Shown here: positions 24,718 through 34,198 of the stretch, piece after piece
Layout of the letters: each line of letters starts with the position of its first letter
Numbering within the stretch: the stretch's first letter is position 1
The notes under the pieces: generated by a model
Databases searched by the model: none
What the model saw: the letters and a program-made list of their open reading frames with translations, nothing else
What the model was told of the DNA's origin: nothing
Translations under genes and position numbers: made by a program
Assembly: GCA_964404745.1 (NCBI GenBank)
Contig: CAYOLG010000015.1
Location: forward strand, 47,260-111,259
Direction of reading: 5' to 3'
Source: Pelagisphaera sp964404745
GTDB lineage: Bacteria; Verrucomicrobiota; Verrucomicrobiia; Opitutales; Opitutaceae
DNA: 64,000 nt

Positions 24718-27700
24718 CTAAAACTTAAAGGTACTGGTCAGACGGTAGTTGATTGGATTCATAATCCGAATACGGGAAGGCTGGCCATCCCCTGACATAG
24801 AAGTGATGATTAGATCATCGTTATTCAGGACGTTGCGGATATTCAGCTGGATTCTCCAATCTACCTTGTCGTCGAAGATCTTGCGCGAATGGCGTACCCA
24901 AAGATCCGCATTCGATTCACTCGGACCAAAGAGCGGCTGGGTAACGTCGGCGACAGCGATTTCATCGAGCCCAACAGGGAGTCGGGGATCGCCGGTAAGG
25001 ATTCCGTTCCGGAAACCAACGCCTACCTCATCTTGCCAGCGGTAACCGCCACCAACTGCCCAGCCCTTGAGAGCGCTGTCCTGGCTGAAACGGTAGCTCG
25101 TGGCCAAGTTGAAACGCCACTCGCGAACTTCATCCAAGAGGGCCCCCTCTCGGAGGGTCTGCTGTAGGAGGCGCGACCATTGGGTGGTCCTAGTCTGACG
25201 GAAAATCGTCATCGGATTATCACTCTGGTACGTATTCGGCCGCGACAGCAGGTCTCCCATGGCTAGCCACTGGGGCTCGCGAATGTCGAAGTACTCCTGC
25301 CAAGACTTCAATACGTTCGTTTTGATGGCCTCTTGCTGAGCTACGTTGAACATGAATGTCCAGTTCTCCGTCGGGTTCCAGACGCCCTCGATTTCCATAC
25401 CCTCAGAGGAGAAATCAGAGACGCCCGTCACGTTCGGATTGCCGCGGTCGGAAACCGAGACGGCCGTTCCTGGGCTTGGGCCTGGATCAACTGGAGTCCA
25501 TAGTGCTTCGCGCATACCGAGAGGCGGCACGGTGTAGACTTGCTCCCAGCCAATGTTGTTGGGCCACAGTCTCGGGTCCTTGGGATCCCATGTTTCGTAT
25601 TCAGACGCGGGAACGGAGGGATCTCTCGGCTGCTTTTCCTGCAACGAGCTGCGGACGCCGTTGTACCAGAGGCGCTCGTAATTCGGAATGCTGCCATTCC
25701 CCATTGAACCGTCGGTCTGGTTAGCGGAAACGGTCTCGAACCAGTTGAAGCGCACGTAGAAATTTTGGTTCGGGAGATCGATGGAAAAGCCGTACTCCGT
25801 GGTCTCGCCGGCCGGATCCGTGTGAGGCTCATTCAAAATGGTGATACGTCCGGGAGAAGGTACGAAGTTCTCGGACACGCCGTAGTGGGCGCTGATACCG
25901 ATTCCGGCAGGACTCCACTCTTCCGGCAAGTGGCCGACTACGCCCCAAGTAAAGACGTCGCCTTTAGTCGAGTTGTTGGGATCCGAGGTAAACTGTAGCG
26001 TTTCCGGCAAAGCGATCGCTTCAGAAGTGAATTCCGGACTGTCGTCGCGCCAGGAATCCGCCTTGTCTTCGCGCCAACCGTAGGTAGCTACGATACTATC
26101 ATTGAAGAAGTAGCTTTGAGCCGTGATAGCCAAAGATTCAATCTCCTGACGGTCAATCGAGGCATTGTTGATTGGATCGAGAACCAGCGGCGAGCCATCT
26201 ACCTGGCGATAACGGCCTTTGAAGCCGGGATAAATTGGATCCGCTCTGCTGTCGTAAAGTACGGCAGAGATTTCCTGGATTCTCGGAGTATCCGCGATGG
26301 TGCGGGTAGCAACCGTGCCGCTGGATGGGATTCCCGTAATCCGAGGTCCCAGGTAGCGAAGGTTGCGAGCGCCCCGATCGTAGGAGGCGGTTGAATAGCC
26401 TCGGTTGCGATTCGCCTCTAAAATCTGTTCAATTTCCCCAGCCGAAACGATACCGTAGGAATCGGACTGCTCATACACTTCGCGCGACTGGTCGGAGAAC
26501 AGACCAGTGAAAACGTGACGGCCCAACCAGCCCATGCCATCGCTGTCCCTCAAGTCGAGGTCGTAGTAAGCGGTCAGACGCATGGCTTCCCGCGTCGAGC
26601 TGCTATCAGCAAAAGTATCCCAGCCGGGACGATATGGCTGGCCCACTCGGGGATTGGGAATGTTGATGGGCGTTCCATCTGACTCTACGTCATAGAAGAA
26701 ATTGTAGAACTCACTGGTATCGACTCTGATGGTGTTCGACCCCCGGTCGAGCCATCCGCTTCTGAAGTTCTGCTCGTCGAAAGACAATTCCAAGCCCGCG
26801 TTCTCAGACAAAACTTGCTCGATAGTTATATTGGTCGCATCGAACGAGTTGTACGAGGTGTTTTCGGTGCCAGTCAGCGTGTTATTCCGGAAATCGAATA
26901 CCCACCGGTCCTCGTCTGCCAGTACCGCATTGCTGATATTGGCGCCCTCGTCCTCACGGTTGGACCAAGTGAACATTCGCCTCAACTTGCCGTCAGGGCC
27001 GGGCGTTGCGGGTCCCGTGTCGTATCCCGTCTGGGCCTGCGTGGCCGCAGGGCCATCCAAAATGTACAAAGGTCCGCGGTTGGAAGCAACGACGCTCCAG
27101 CCAGTGCCGACACTTGGATCGGAGTTCGTCTGCAGCCCATTCTCTACCCAGTCAGGAATATTCGAGGTGGGAGTGATGATGAAGGGGCGGCTCGCGTCCC
27201 GAGATCCGATCTCGGCGTTGACGCGGACGGTGGTTTTCTCGGTCGGACGGTAAAGTAAGGCTCCATAAAGACGCATTTCATCCTCATAGGAGGGCTTCTG
27301 CTTGTACTTGTTTTGGTTGTTCAAACCGATGATACGCAATGAGAGCACGTCATCGATCAAAACCCGGTTGGCATCGAGAATCTCGCGGTGCGCTCCCCAG
27401 CTGCCGTAGCGAAGCTTGATTTCAGTCTCATCCTCGAAGTGGGCTTGCTTCAAGTTGCTGTTATAAAGACCCGCTGGGCTTCCCAAGCCAAAGAGGATGG
27501 CGTTGGGCCCCTTAGCGATCGTTACGCGGTCGGTGTTGTAGGTATCCAAAGCAATGTCGCTCAGGAAGAAGTTTCGCGTCCGGTCTGGCTCGGCCAAACC
27601 GCGAACACGGGTGCGGCCGTTCGGGTCGCGCCGGTCTCCACCGCCAGCCCCGAAATTTCCTTCTGGGCCAGACACTTCCGTGTTGGTCGTGTATAGGAAC

Positions 27701-27981
27701 AGGTCCTCGACGTTCGCTACGCTTTGGTCTTCGAGAAACTCTTCTGTCACTACTTGGACCGCTCCCGCGATATCCTTGAGCGGAGTTCTCAACCGGGTAC
27801 CGGCCAGCGTGTTCAACGCCCGGTAGCCCTCATCTTCCTCAGCCGAAACTGAGAACGGGGAGAGTTCGAAAACTTCCTCGTCGTCTTGAGCCCAAAGGCC
27901 CGATGCGCCCGCTGTAGCCAGCGCAAGTAGTCCAACAAACGGACTACGGTATCTTAGCCTATAAGAATGCTTCATATTCAT
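24718..27981 (-). CDS. TonB-dependent outer-membrane receptor
   Basis: 1087 residues. Signal peptide 1-31 is followed by an acidic stretch and FELSPFSVSAEEDEGYRALN, a TonB-box-like region typical of Opitutae receptors. Plug domain about 55-200 (RTPLKDIAGAVQVVTEEFLE; RVTIAKGPNAILFGLGSPAG). The rest is the 22-stranded barrel, ending in LTSTFKF with the C-terminal phenylalanine used for outer-membrane assembly. Such receptors import bulky ligands, here probably an oligosaccharide or sugar acid processed by the genes downstream on the same strand. Divergent from the FAD oxidoreductase gene, sharing a 311-base intergenic region with two operator-like palindromes. No SusD partner is present. Confidence 0.93.
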   Translation of the reverse strand: MNMKHSYRLRYRSPFVGLLALATAGASGLWAQDDEEVFELSPFSVSAEEDEGYRALNTLAGTRLRTPLKDIAGAVQVVTEEFLEDQSVANVEDLFLYTTNTEVSGPEGNFGAGGGDRRDPNGRTRVRGLAEPDRTRNFFLSDIALDTYNTDRVTIAKGPNAILFGLGSPAGLYNSNLKQAHFEDETEIKLRYGSWGAHREILDANRVLIDDVLSLRIIGLNNQNKYKQKPSYEDEMRLYGALLYRPTEKTTVRVNAEIGSRDASRPFIITPTSNIPDWVENGLQTNSDPSVGTGWSVVASNRGPLYILDGPAATQAQTGYDTGPATPGPDGKLRRMFTWSNREDEGANISNAVLADEDRWVFDFRNNTLTGTENTSYNSFDATNITIEQVLSENAGLELSFDEQNFRSGWLDRGSNTIRVDTSEFYNFFYDVESDGTPINIPNPRVGQPYRPGWDTFADSSSTREAMRLTAYYDLDLRDSDGMGWLGRHVFTGLFSDQSREVYEQSDSYGIVSAGEIEQILEANRNRGYSTASYDRGARNLRYLGPRITGIPSSGTVATRTIADTPRIQEISAVLYDSRADPIYPGFKGRYRQVDGSPLVLDPINNASIDRQEIESLAITAQSYFFNDSIVATYGWREDKADSWRDDSPEFTSEAIALPETLQFTSDPNNSTKGDVFTWGVVGHLPEEWSPAGIGISAHYGVSENFVPSPGRITILNEPHTDPAGETTEYGFSIDLPNQNFYVRFNWFETVSANQTDGSMGNGSIPNYERLWYNGVRSSLQEKQPRDPSVPASEYETWDPKDPRLWPNNIGWEQVYTVPPLGMREALWTPVDPGPSPGTAVSVSDRGNPNVTGVSDFSSEGMEIEGVWNPTENWTFMFNVAQQEAIKTNVLKSWQEYFDIREPQWLAMGDLLSRPNTYQSDNPMTIFRQTRTTQWSRLLQQTLREGALLDEVREWRFNLATSYRFSQDSALKGWAVGGGYRWQDEVGVGFRNGILTGDPRLPVGLDEIAVADVTQPLFGPSESNADLWVRHSRKIFDDKVDWRIQLNIRNVLNNDDLIITSMSGDGQPSRIRIMNPINYRLTSTFKF

Positions 27982-28108
27982 TTGTAGTTAGTGGGGAGTT
28001 AGGTTTAGAGATACGTTTCGACTCGATAAATAGAGCCCGAATCCTCGTAGTACGGTTAGTTATCAACCACCTTGAAACGATTTTGTCGAAAGGACGAGAA
28101 TTTCTTTT

Positions 28109-28176
28109 GTCAATGGTTGACTAATTCCAAGTTGAATCTGTTGAGATTTCTGACCCACATCAGGTCAACAGTTGAC
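28109..28176. promoter_or_regulatory. Pair of operator-like palindromes in a divergent promoter region
   Basis: Two 13-base palindromes of the form GTCAA-N3-TTGAC: GTCAATGGTTGAC at 28109-28121 and GTCAACAGTTGAC at 28164-28176, 55 bases apart. They lie in the 311-base space between the divergent TonB receptor (start 27981) and FAD oxidoreductase (start 28293) genes. Paired dyads of this kind are typical of LacI- or GntR-type sites and would suit coordinated control of both genes. No cognate regulator is in the window apart from the PaaX-like remnant, whose palindromes differ. The rest of 27982-28292 shows nothing else clear. Confidence 0.5.
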
Positions 28177-28292
28177 AGAGAAAGTACTCGAAAATTGGCC
28201 ATAAAAACGAACACTCGAAGACGTCGCAATCGCACGCGAGTTTAACCCATTCGCATTCCCAAGGATTGCCCTAAAATTGGAGAAAAAGACGC

Positions 28293-30176
28293 ATGACCCT
28301 GCACAGAAGAGACTTTATCAATCGCATGAGCCTAGCCTCAGTGTCCCTGCTGGCCACCCACCCGCTTTTCGGCAAGACAGCTTTTTCCACGGACCGCAAA
28401 TCCGTTCTCGTAGAGACGGCCCATTTCGGAAATTTAGGGGGCTGGATGCTCGATAGCCAATTCGAGCCCTATCTGGGATTCAGCTACCTGCTGGCCCACG
28501 GACTCGGCAAGCCGGTCGCGAATGCGTCTAGCAAGATCACGTTCCCCAAAGCTGGCCGCTACCATGTTTGGGCCCTAACCAAGGATTGGTGCCCCGGCGG
28601 ATGGGAATCCCCGGGACGCTTTCAAATCCTGCTCGGGGATCAAATCCTGAAGGAAACTTTTGGAACCGAGCCAGACTGGAATTGGCAATCCGGCGGCGCT
28701 GTGGAGGTAGAATCCAACCAGCTCAACAGCGAATTATCGCTGAAGGATTTGACCGGCTTTGAAGGGCGCTGTTCAGCGATCTATTTCAGTCTCGATGCCG
28801 ACGACAAGCCGCCCATTGACCGCGACACCTTGCCGCAATGGCGTCGCGAAAAAGTCGGCTTACCCTCGACCGCGGTCGAGCAAGGCCACTACGATCTCAT
28901 TATCGTGGGTGGCGGCATTTCCGGTTGCGCGGCAGCCATAGCGGCCGATTCGCAAGGAGTCAAAGTCGCCATGATCCACAACCGTCCCGTGCTAGGCGGC
29001 AACGCCAGCGGCGAAATCCGCGTCCATACCGAAGGCATCCACGGTCGGGCCAGCAAGATACTCGATAAAATCGATACGCCTCACTACCCGAACTCGGATC
29101 CGCTGGCCTTGGAAGCCGACCAGAAACGGATGCAAAACATGATGGCTCTCAAGAACGTCGATTACTTCTTGAGCCACACCATGAACTCCTTGGAGATGAA
29201 GGATGGCCGTGTCCACGCCGTGCAGGCGATGGAAACGGCTAATGGCGCTCTGAAACGATTCACCGGCACCCAATTTTTGGATAGCACTGGCGATGGCTGG
29301 CTTGGCCACATGTCGGGCTGCGAATACCGCTATGGCCGCGAGTCCAAGAATGAATTTAATGAAGAGTGGGAAGAGCACGGCGAATTGTGGTCTCCAGAAA
29401 AGCCCGACAATCGGGTCATGGGATCAAGCGTCATGTGGTACACGCGAGCCACTAGCAAGCGCGTCAAATTCCCCGCTGTCCCTTGGGCCAAACCCGTGGC
29501 CAAGAATTACGCGGCCACGGAAGGCGAGTGGCAATGGGAATACTCTCACAACGATCTTCACCAGGTCTACGATGCGGAAACCATCCGCGACCACATGTTC
29601 CGAGCTATCTACGGATCTTACAGCAACGCTATCAAGCGACGGCAAAACGCTAACCTGGAGCTGGACTGGATCTCCTTCCTCGTCGGCAAACGAGAGTCGC
29701 GCCGGATCGTCGGCGATCACATCTACTCCGGCGTGGACGCCCGCGATTCCATCGAATTCCCCGACGCCGTCGTCATAGAAAGACGTAAGATTGACGTTCA
29801 CTACCAACAGAAGCTTCTGGGCTATCCAGTCGATTTCAAATCCGAGGCGATTTTCCAGGCCATCAAAAATACGTATTACTATATCCCCTACCGATCGCTC
29901 TACGCCAAGGACGTTCCCAATTTACAGATGGCGGGACGCTGCTTCAGCTGCACGCATATCGGCCTCGGCGGTCCCCGAGTCATGAATACCTGCGGTCAAA
30001 TGGGCGTCGCCACTGGCTACGCTGCTGGCCTTTGCAAAAAGTACGGCAAAGATCCGCGTGAAGTCGGCCGTGATCATATCAAGGAGCTACGCAAGCTTTG
30101 CGGCCACGAGGGGGAACTCCCTCCGTTGATCGACCGAGCGGGCGATACGATCGCCGAGCCCAACGAATTATCTTAG
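28293..30176 (+). CDS. Exported FAD-dependent oxidoreductase with N-terminal beta domain
   Basis: 627 residues. A Tat-like N-terminus (HRRDFINRMSLASVSLLA) precedes a beta-rich domain (about 35-170) reminiscent of carbohydrate-binding modules. The FAD-binding Rossmann motif YDLIIVGGGISGCAAAIAA is at 200-218, followed by RPVLGGNASGEIRVH and, later, FLVGKRESRRIVGDHIYSG and LQMAGRCFSCTHIGLGG, blocks shared with the two other FAD oxidoreductases in the window (42072 and 44169). This is the FAD_oxidored type (PF12831), often found in carbohydrate loci and of unknown substrate. A GGAG element stands 12 bases before the ATG. Likely acts on a sugar or its acid in the periplasm. Confidence 0.87.
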   Translation: MTLHRRDFINRMSLASVSLLATHPLFGKTAFSTDRKSVLVETAHFGNLGGWMLDSQFEPYLGFSYLLAHGLGKPVANASSKITFPKAGRYHVWALTKDWCPGGWESPGRFQILLGDQILKETFGTEPDWNWQSGGAVEVESNQLNSELSLKDLTGFEGRCSAIYFSLDADDKPPIDRDTLPQWRREKVGLPSTAVEQGHYDLIIVGGGISGCAAAIAADSQGVKVAMIHNRPVLGGNASGEIRVHTEGIHGRASKILDKIDTPHYPNSDPLALEADQKRMQNMMALKNVDYFLSHTMNSLEMKDGRVHAVQAMETANGALKRFTGTQFLDSTGDGWLGHMSGCEYRYGRESKNEFNEEWEEHGELWSPEKPDNRVMGSSVMWYTRATSKRVKFPAVPWAKPVAKNYAATEGEWQWEYSHNDLHQVYDAETIRDHMFRAIYGSYSNAIKRRQNANLELDWISFLVGKRESRRIVGDHIYSGVDARDSIEFPDAVVIERRKIDVHYQQKLLGYPVDFKSEAIFQAIKNTYYYIPYRSLYAKDVPNLQMAGRCFSCTHIGLGGPRVMNTCGQMGVATGYAAGLCKKYGKDPREVGRDHIKELRKLCGHEGELPPLIDRAGDTIAEPNELS

Positions 30177-30306
30177 CGGATTCCAATTTTCTGGACACTG
30201 TCGGCACGCGAACGCCAGGACATCTTAGGCTTTCCTTTTCTTTTGACGCTCGTTGCCTAGCGCCATAGGCGAGTAGCGACTCTTAAAAGTCCCGCAATCG
30301 GTATCG

Positions 30307-32154
30307 ATGCCAAAAACAATTCTCGGAATTTCGGCTTTTTATCATGACAGCGCGGCCACCATCGTTCGCGAAGGAAAGATCGAAGCCGCCGCTCAAGAGG
30401 AGCGATTCACTCGAGTGAAGCATGACGAGCGATTTCCAGAAAACGCCATTGGCTTCTGTCTCGAGCAATTAAATACTAGAGCCAACGAAATCGATTACGT
30501 CGCATTCTACGAGAAGCCCCTACTAAAGTTCGATCGGCTAATCGAAACCTACCTAGGCTACGCCCCCAGAGGATTCCGATCCTTTTGCGCCGCCATGCCC
30601 CAGTGGCTGAGGACCAAGCTCCATCATCCTCGAGTCATTCGCAAGGCCCTCGGCAAAGGCTTCAACAAGCCCATACTTTTCGTCGATCACCACATGTCCC
30701 ATGCGGCTAGCGCCTTCTTCCCAAGCCCTTTCGAGAAAGCCGCGATTGTCACTTTGGACGGCGTGGGAGAGTGGGATACGACCAGTATCGCTGTCGGAGA
30801 TGGGAACCGCATCGAAATGCTCAAGAGTCTTAAATTTCCCCACTCCATCGGTTTACTCTACAGCGCCTTTACCTACTTTCTCGGTTTTCGAGTCAACAGC
30901 GGCGAATACAAACTCATGGGCCTCGCTCCCTATGGCCGCCCCACACGCGTTTCTCAGATTGAGGAGACGCTTATCGACCAAAAAGCGGACGGCTCCTTCG
31001 CCCTAAACATGAGATATTTCACCTACCCGCATACCCTTGAGATGGTTGGAGACGCATTTCATGAGCTGTTCGAAATTCCTAGACGGCGTCCTGAAGAAAA
31101 AATTACGCAAGCGCATATGGACCTAGCGGCCAGCATCCAAGTAGTCGCGGAGAACCTAATCGTCAGGATTTGCCAAAACGCCAAAAAACTGACAGGAGCC
31201 AATAAGCTTTGCTTGGCAGGCGGCGTCGCATTGAACTGCGTGGCCAACGGAAAGCTTCTCAAGTCTCGCTTGTTCGAAGAGATATGGATTCAACCCGCCT
31301 CGGGCGATGCCGGTGGATCGCTCGGCGCCGCTCTATTTGCCTATTATCAGCTCCTGAATCGAGAGAGAGTGGTCCCTCCTCAGGACTCGATGCAAGGATC
31401 CTTTCTGGGGCCAAGCTATTCGCCAGAAGAGATCGAGGAAGCCCTGAATGCAGATCAAGCTGTCTTCGAGCGCTACAGCGACGAAGTCCAGCTCCTGCAA
31501 AAGACGGTCGCGGACATCGCCCAAGGCAAAGCGGTAGGCTGGTTTCAAAACCGCATGGAATTCGGGCCGCGAGCCCTAGGAGCCCGAAGCATACTCGGCG
31601 ACCCGCGCTCCGACGAAATGCAATCTAGATTGAATCTGAAAATCAAATACAGAGAGTCCTTCCGCCCATTCGCCCCAAGTGTCCTGAAGGCAGACGCCCA
31701 CCGCTATTTCGATCTAGAAGCGGAATCGCCCTACATGCTTTTGGTCGCCCCCATATGCGATTCGATTCGGAAAACCCTTTGCGATGAAGAAAAGGCTTCC
31801 ATGGAGAGCCCCTATCTCAACGATCGAGTACAAGTGCGCCGCTCAGATCTACCAGCTATTACCCACGTAGACTTTTCCGCCAGAATCCAAACGGTGGATG
31901 AAAGTCGCAACGGAAGGTACTATCGCCTATTGCAATCCTTCAAAGAAGCAACTGGTTGCAGCGTTCTCATCAACACCAGTTTCAATGTTCGAGGCGAGCC
32001 TATCGTCAACACTCCTCGCGACGCGCTGCGCTGCTTTTGCGCCACTGAAATGGATACTTTGGTGATCGAGAACTTTATCTTGCGCAAGGAGTCCCAAACA
32101 CGAGAACTCATTGAAAAATACAAACGCCACACGGAGTCTTACAAGCTTGATTAG
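30307..32154 (+). CDS. Carbamoyltransferase, NodU/CmcH family
   Basis: 615 residues, cytoplasmic. N-terminal Kae1-like ATPase fold (about 1-370): GISAFYHDSAATIV, metal-binding VDHHMSHAASAFFPSPF, and SGEYKLMGLAPYG. C-terminal YrdC-like part (about 390-600): EFGPRALGARSILGDPRSD and LINTSFNVRGEPIVNTP. The enzyme moves a carbamoyl group from carbamoyl phosphate by way of a carbamoyl-adenylate to a hydroxyl, commonly on a sugar or secondary metabolite. It is followed by SxtJ and DUF5989 genes, the small membrane proteins that accompany this subgroup in many bacteria, so the target may be a membrane- or surface-linked glycan. Acceptor unknown. Confidence 0.93.
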   Translation: MPKTILGISAFYHDSAATIVREGKIEAAAQEERFTRVKHDERFPENAIGFCLEQLNTRANEIDYVAFYEKPLLKFDRLIETYLGYAPRGFRSFCAAMPQWLRTKLHHPRVIRKALGKGFNKPILFVDHHMSHAASAFFPSPFEKAAIVTLDGVGEWDTTSIAVGDGNRIEMLKSLKFPHSIGLLYSAFTYFLGFRVNSGEYKLMGLAPYGRPTRVSQIEETLIDQKADGSFALNMRYFTYPHTLEMVGDAFHELFEIPRRRPEEKITQAHMDLAASIQVVAENLIVRICQNAKKLTGANKLCLAGGVALNCVANGKLLKSRLFEEIWIQPASGDAGGSLGAALFAYYQLLNRERVVPPQDSMQGSFLGPSYSPEEIEEALNADQAVFERYSDEVQLLQKTVADIAQGKAVGWFQNRMEFGPRALGARSILGDPRSDEMQSRLNLKIKYRESFRPFAPSVLKADAHRYFDLEAESPYMLLVAPICDSIRKTLCDEEKASMESPYLNDRVQVRRSDLPAITHVDFSARIQTVDESRNGRYYRLLQSFKEATGCSVLINTSFNVRGEPIVNTPRDALRCFCATEMDTLVIENFILRKESQTRELIEKYKRHTESYKLD

Positions 32155-32184
32155 AAATTGTCCCTGCTTCTCGGAGCTCGCTTT

Positions 32185-32622
32185 ATGATCGCCCTTAGAA
32201 AAGTCGACCCCCATCCCGACAAGCAAAGCATTCGCAGGTTCGCGCTCACGCTGCTGATCGGTCTCTCGATTTCAGGGCTGCTCCTATCCGGGATAGCCTC
32301 CTGGATCCGCGGATCGCTCAGCTTAGTCCCCTTCTTAGCCCTTTCAGGCGCGGCTATGCTAGGGCTTATCCTCTCTTTCCTTTCCGAGAAAGCGGGAAGG
32401 GCGATCCACATTGTTTGGCACGCCATCAGCGCTGCCATCGAGTGGTGCCTCAGCTTGATCTCTCTCGCTTTGATGTATTACGCGGTCATCGCACCAGTGG
32501 CCTTGGCTATGTGGCTCTTCAGACGCCAATCGCCCTTGACTCCCGTGGATAAAAGCCGCCCCAGCTATTGGGTCGACAGCCAAGCTAAACGAGATCTAGC
32601 TTCCTATTTCAGGCAGTACTGA
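32185..32622 (+). CDS. SxtJ family small membrane protein
   Basis: 145 residues from ATG 32185, which has CGGAG about 9 bases upstream; the frame can also be read from TTG 32158 but without support. Three or four hydrophobic segments (about 18-42, 47-68, 85-115). SxtJ proteins were first noted in saxitoxin clusters and lie beside carbamoyltransferases in many unrelated bacteria; their role is not established. The gene starts 30 bases after the carbamoyltransferase and is followed at 24 bases by the DUF5989 gene, so the three form one transcription unit. It probably anchors or assists the carbamoyltransferase at the membrane (inference). Confidence 0.8.
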   Translation: MIALRKVDPHPDKQSIRRFALTLLIGLSISGLLLSGIASWIRGSLSLVPFLALSGAAMLGLILSFLSEKAGRAIHIVWHAISAAIEWCLSLISLALMYYAVIAPVALAMWLFRRQSPLTPVDKSRPSYWVDSQAKRDLASYFRQY

Positions 32623-32646
32623 TAAACAAGACTCTCAATCCAAAAT

Positions 32647-32850
32647 ATGGCTAAGCAAGATCGAGAAACCCGTAGCATCGATGAAATCGAAGATCAACGT
32701 TCGCACGGGATTCTCAGGGAGTTTTGGGACTTTGTCCGAGAAAACAAAAAGTACTGGCTGCTCCCACTGGTTTTCACCCTGCTGCTTCTGGGAAGCCTGA
32801 TCCTGTTCGCCGGCAGTTCCGCAGCCCCCTTCATTTACACCCTCTTCTGA
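32647..32850 (+). CDS. DUF5989 family small membrane protein
   Basis: 67 residues: a charged N-terminal part (MAKQDRETRSIDEIED), an amphipathic segment GILREFWDFVRENKKYWLLP, then one transmembrane helix (PLVFTLLLLGSLILFA) and a short tail SAAPFIYTLF. This matches the DUF5989 type that accompanies carbamoyltransferase and SxtJ. Function unknown; co-occurrence suggests a three-part carbamoylation module at the inner membrane. The next gene starts 17 bases later. Confidence 0.8.
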   Translation: MAKQDRETRSIDEIEDQRSHGILREFWDFVRENKKYWLLPLVFTLLLLGSLILFAGSSAAPFIYTLF

Positions 32851-32867
32851 CGGGCCGCTATCGGGCT

Positions 32868-33926
32868 ATGAAGCACTACGTCAACTTCGCTTTGCTCTTC
32901 GCCTTCGGGATCCTGGTCGCCAGCGCGCTGCTCCGTTTCTTCCAGCCGTTTAGCCTGCTCACAACTCGCGTGCACATCATTTTCGGAGCCTTCGTGCTCG
33001 CATTGGTCGGTGCCCACCTAGCCTCTCGGTTGAGCTATTTCCCGCGCATGCTAAGAGAGCGGAAAAATAGCGGCAAGGGTCTGGGCCAACGGCTCCGGCT
33101 ATTGCTTTGGCCTGGCCTGAGCTGCGCCTACTTGCTAGCAGCTTGCCTCTTGAGCTGGTGGCCCGTCCCTCAAATCCTCTCTGTAGGATACGAGGTGAAG
33201 AACCGCTCCATAATCTTCCGCCCCGAAACTAGCAGCGTCGCCCGCTCACTCGATCGATCTGCGCAAATCAAACGGGCAACTCCCGAAGAGGCCTCTGTCA
33301 TGATTGAAATCGACTGGGGTCCGGAATTCGATCCAGTCGCCGAGTTCCCCACCCCCTTTTCCGGGACCCGACCACAAATAGCCGTGTGGGCCGAGACTTC
33401 CGTCGGCTCGCTCATCGAAACCTTTTTCGTCTCCGAGGAGAGCGCCTTCTCAGAGTCTTTTGCGTGGGCTGGGAATGAACGCCAACGGGTAGACATCCTC
33501 CCCATTTGGCGACATCAATTCACCTTGGTTTCGGGTGTCGAACCCGACGGGGATATCGACACTTATTCGGGAGCTACTCCAGAACACAGTTTCACCATAG
33601 AGAACTATATCCATGAAGATCCTGACGGCTTCTATCTTTGCGTGGAAGTCAATGTTCCCAACGATCCCAATGCATTCTATCATTCTGATCAGCCGGAATA
33701 CGCGGAAGGTTATACATTTCCCGGGATCGGGCAACCCTCAGTCTACTACAGCGCTTATATCGATCCCAGCGAGCCAAAGCGCTACTATTTGATGGAGTAT
33801 GTTGGCCACGGCGGAAGCAGCAGCCAGCAAAGCGGCGACCTCTACTATGACTCCAGCAATATTACCACTGCCAGAGAACTCGTCGACAAGGTCCTCATCC
33901 GCATCGATAGACCGGATTATGAGTGA
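32868..33926 (+). CDS. Membrane DUF2271 protein with a predicted covalent FMN site
   Basis: 352 residues from ATG 32868. Three membrane helices (about 5-24, 34-54, 84-100); His36 and His50 in the second are 14 apart, compatible with heme b binding but not proof. The extracytoplasmic part (110-352) ends in a DUF2271-type domain (YYLMEYVGHGG, SGDLYYDSSN). Residues 231-237 read DTYSGAT, fitting the ApbE flavinylation pattern D-x-x-S/T-G-A-T, with Thr237 as the predicted FMN attachment residue. The next gene is an ApbE flavin transferase. Together they suggest an electron-transfer protein that moves electrons across or outside the inner membrane. Redox partner not identified. Confidence 0.75.
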   Translation: MKHYVNFALLFAFGILVASALLRFFQPFSLLTTRVHIIFGAFVLALVGAHLASRLSYFPRMLRERKNSGKGLGQRLRLLLWPGLSCAYLLAACLLSWWPVPQILSVGYEVKNRSIIFRPETSSVARSLDRSAQIKRATPEEASVMIEIDWGPEFDPVAEFPTPFSGTRPQIAVWAETSVGSLIETFFVSEESAFSESFAWAGNERQRVDILPIWRHQFTLVSGVEPDGDIDTYSGATPEHSFTIENYIHEDPDGFYLCVEVNVPNDPNAFYHSDQPEYAEGYTFPGIGQPSVYYSAYIDPSEPKRYYLMEYVGHGGSSSQQSGDLYYDSSNITTARELVDKVLIRIDRPDYE

Positions 33927-33952
33927 GAGGGCGTCTAACATTTCTGGAATTC

Positions 33953-34028
33953 GTAGGGTCGCTGCTTGCTGCGACCGCGTGAGTAAAACATCCGCCGCTT
34001 CTGAGGTCCCCGCAAGCAGCAACCCTAC
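33953..34028. repeat. REPIN-like inverted repeat (GTAGGGTCGCTGCTTGC family), copy 2
   Basis: Begins GTAGGGTCGCTGCTTGCTGC at 33953 and ends with GCAAGCAGCAACCCTAC at 34028, two REP hairpins with GTAG feet in opposite orientation, 76 bp in total. Lies 27 bases after the DUF2271 gene. Members of the same family are at 4068 (broken by a gap) and 44056. Confidence 0.85.
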
Positions 34029-34091
34029 ATCGATAAATCCGATACCATCCACTTATTGGACATTCTTCATGCACCCGAAGCCTCTTCCAAT

Positions 34092-34198
34092 GGTAGCGGC
34101 CGATCTTCCCGCGACTGCGGGACCACAACACTGGTCAATGAATGGCCGCTCGGCTTGCGCCGCCGTAACCGTGCATAGGCGCGAGATCGGCCGCTACC
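34092..34198. repeat. REPIN-like element overlapping the start of apbE (GTAGCGGYCGATC family), copy 2
   Basis: Left arm GGTAGCGGCCGATC at 34092, right arm GATCGGCCGCTACC ending at 34198. Shares its left half with the reverse complement of the 23019-23095 element. Both possible apbE starts (ATG 34138 and GTG 34171) lie within it, so the element supplies the 5' end of the gene. Confidence 0.8.

Noticed and set aside
33799..34137. Long upstream extension of the apbE reading frame
   Set aside because: It runs antiparallel in meaning to the DUF2271 gene end and two repeats; the lipoprotein signal lies much later, so the start is placed inside the second repeat.
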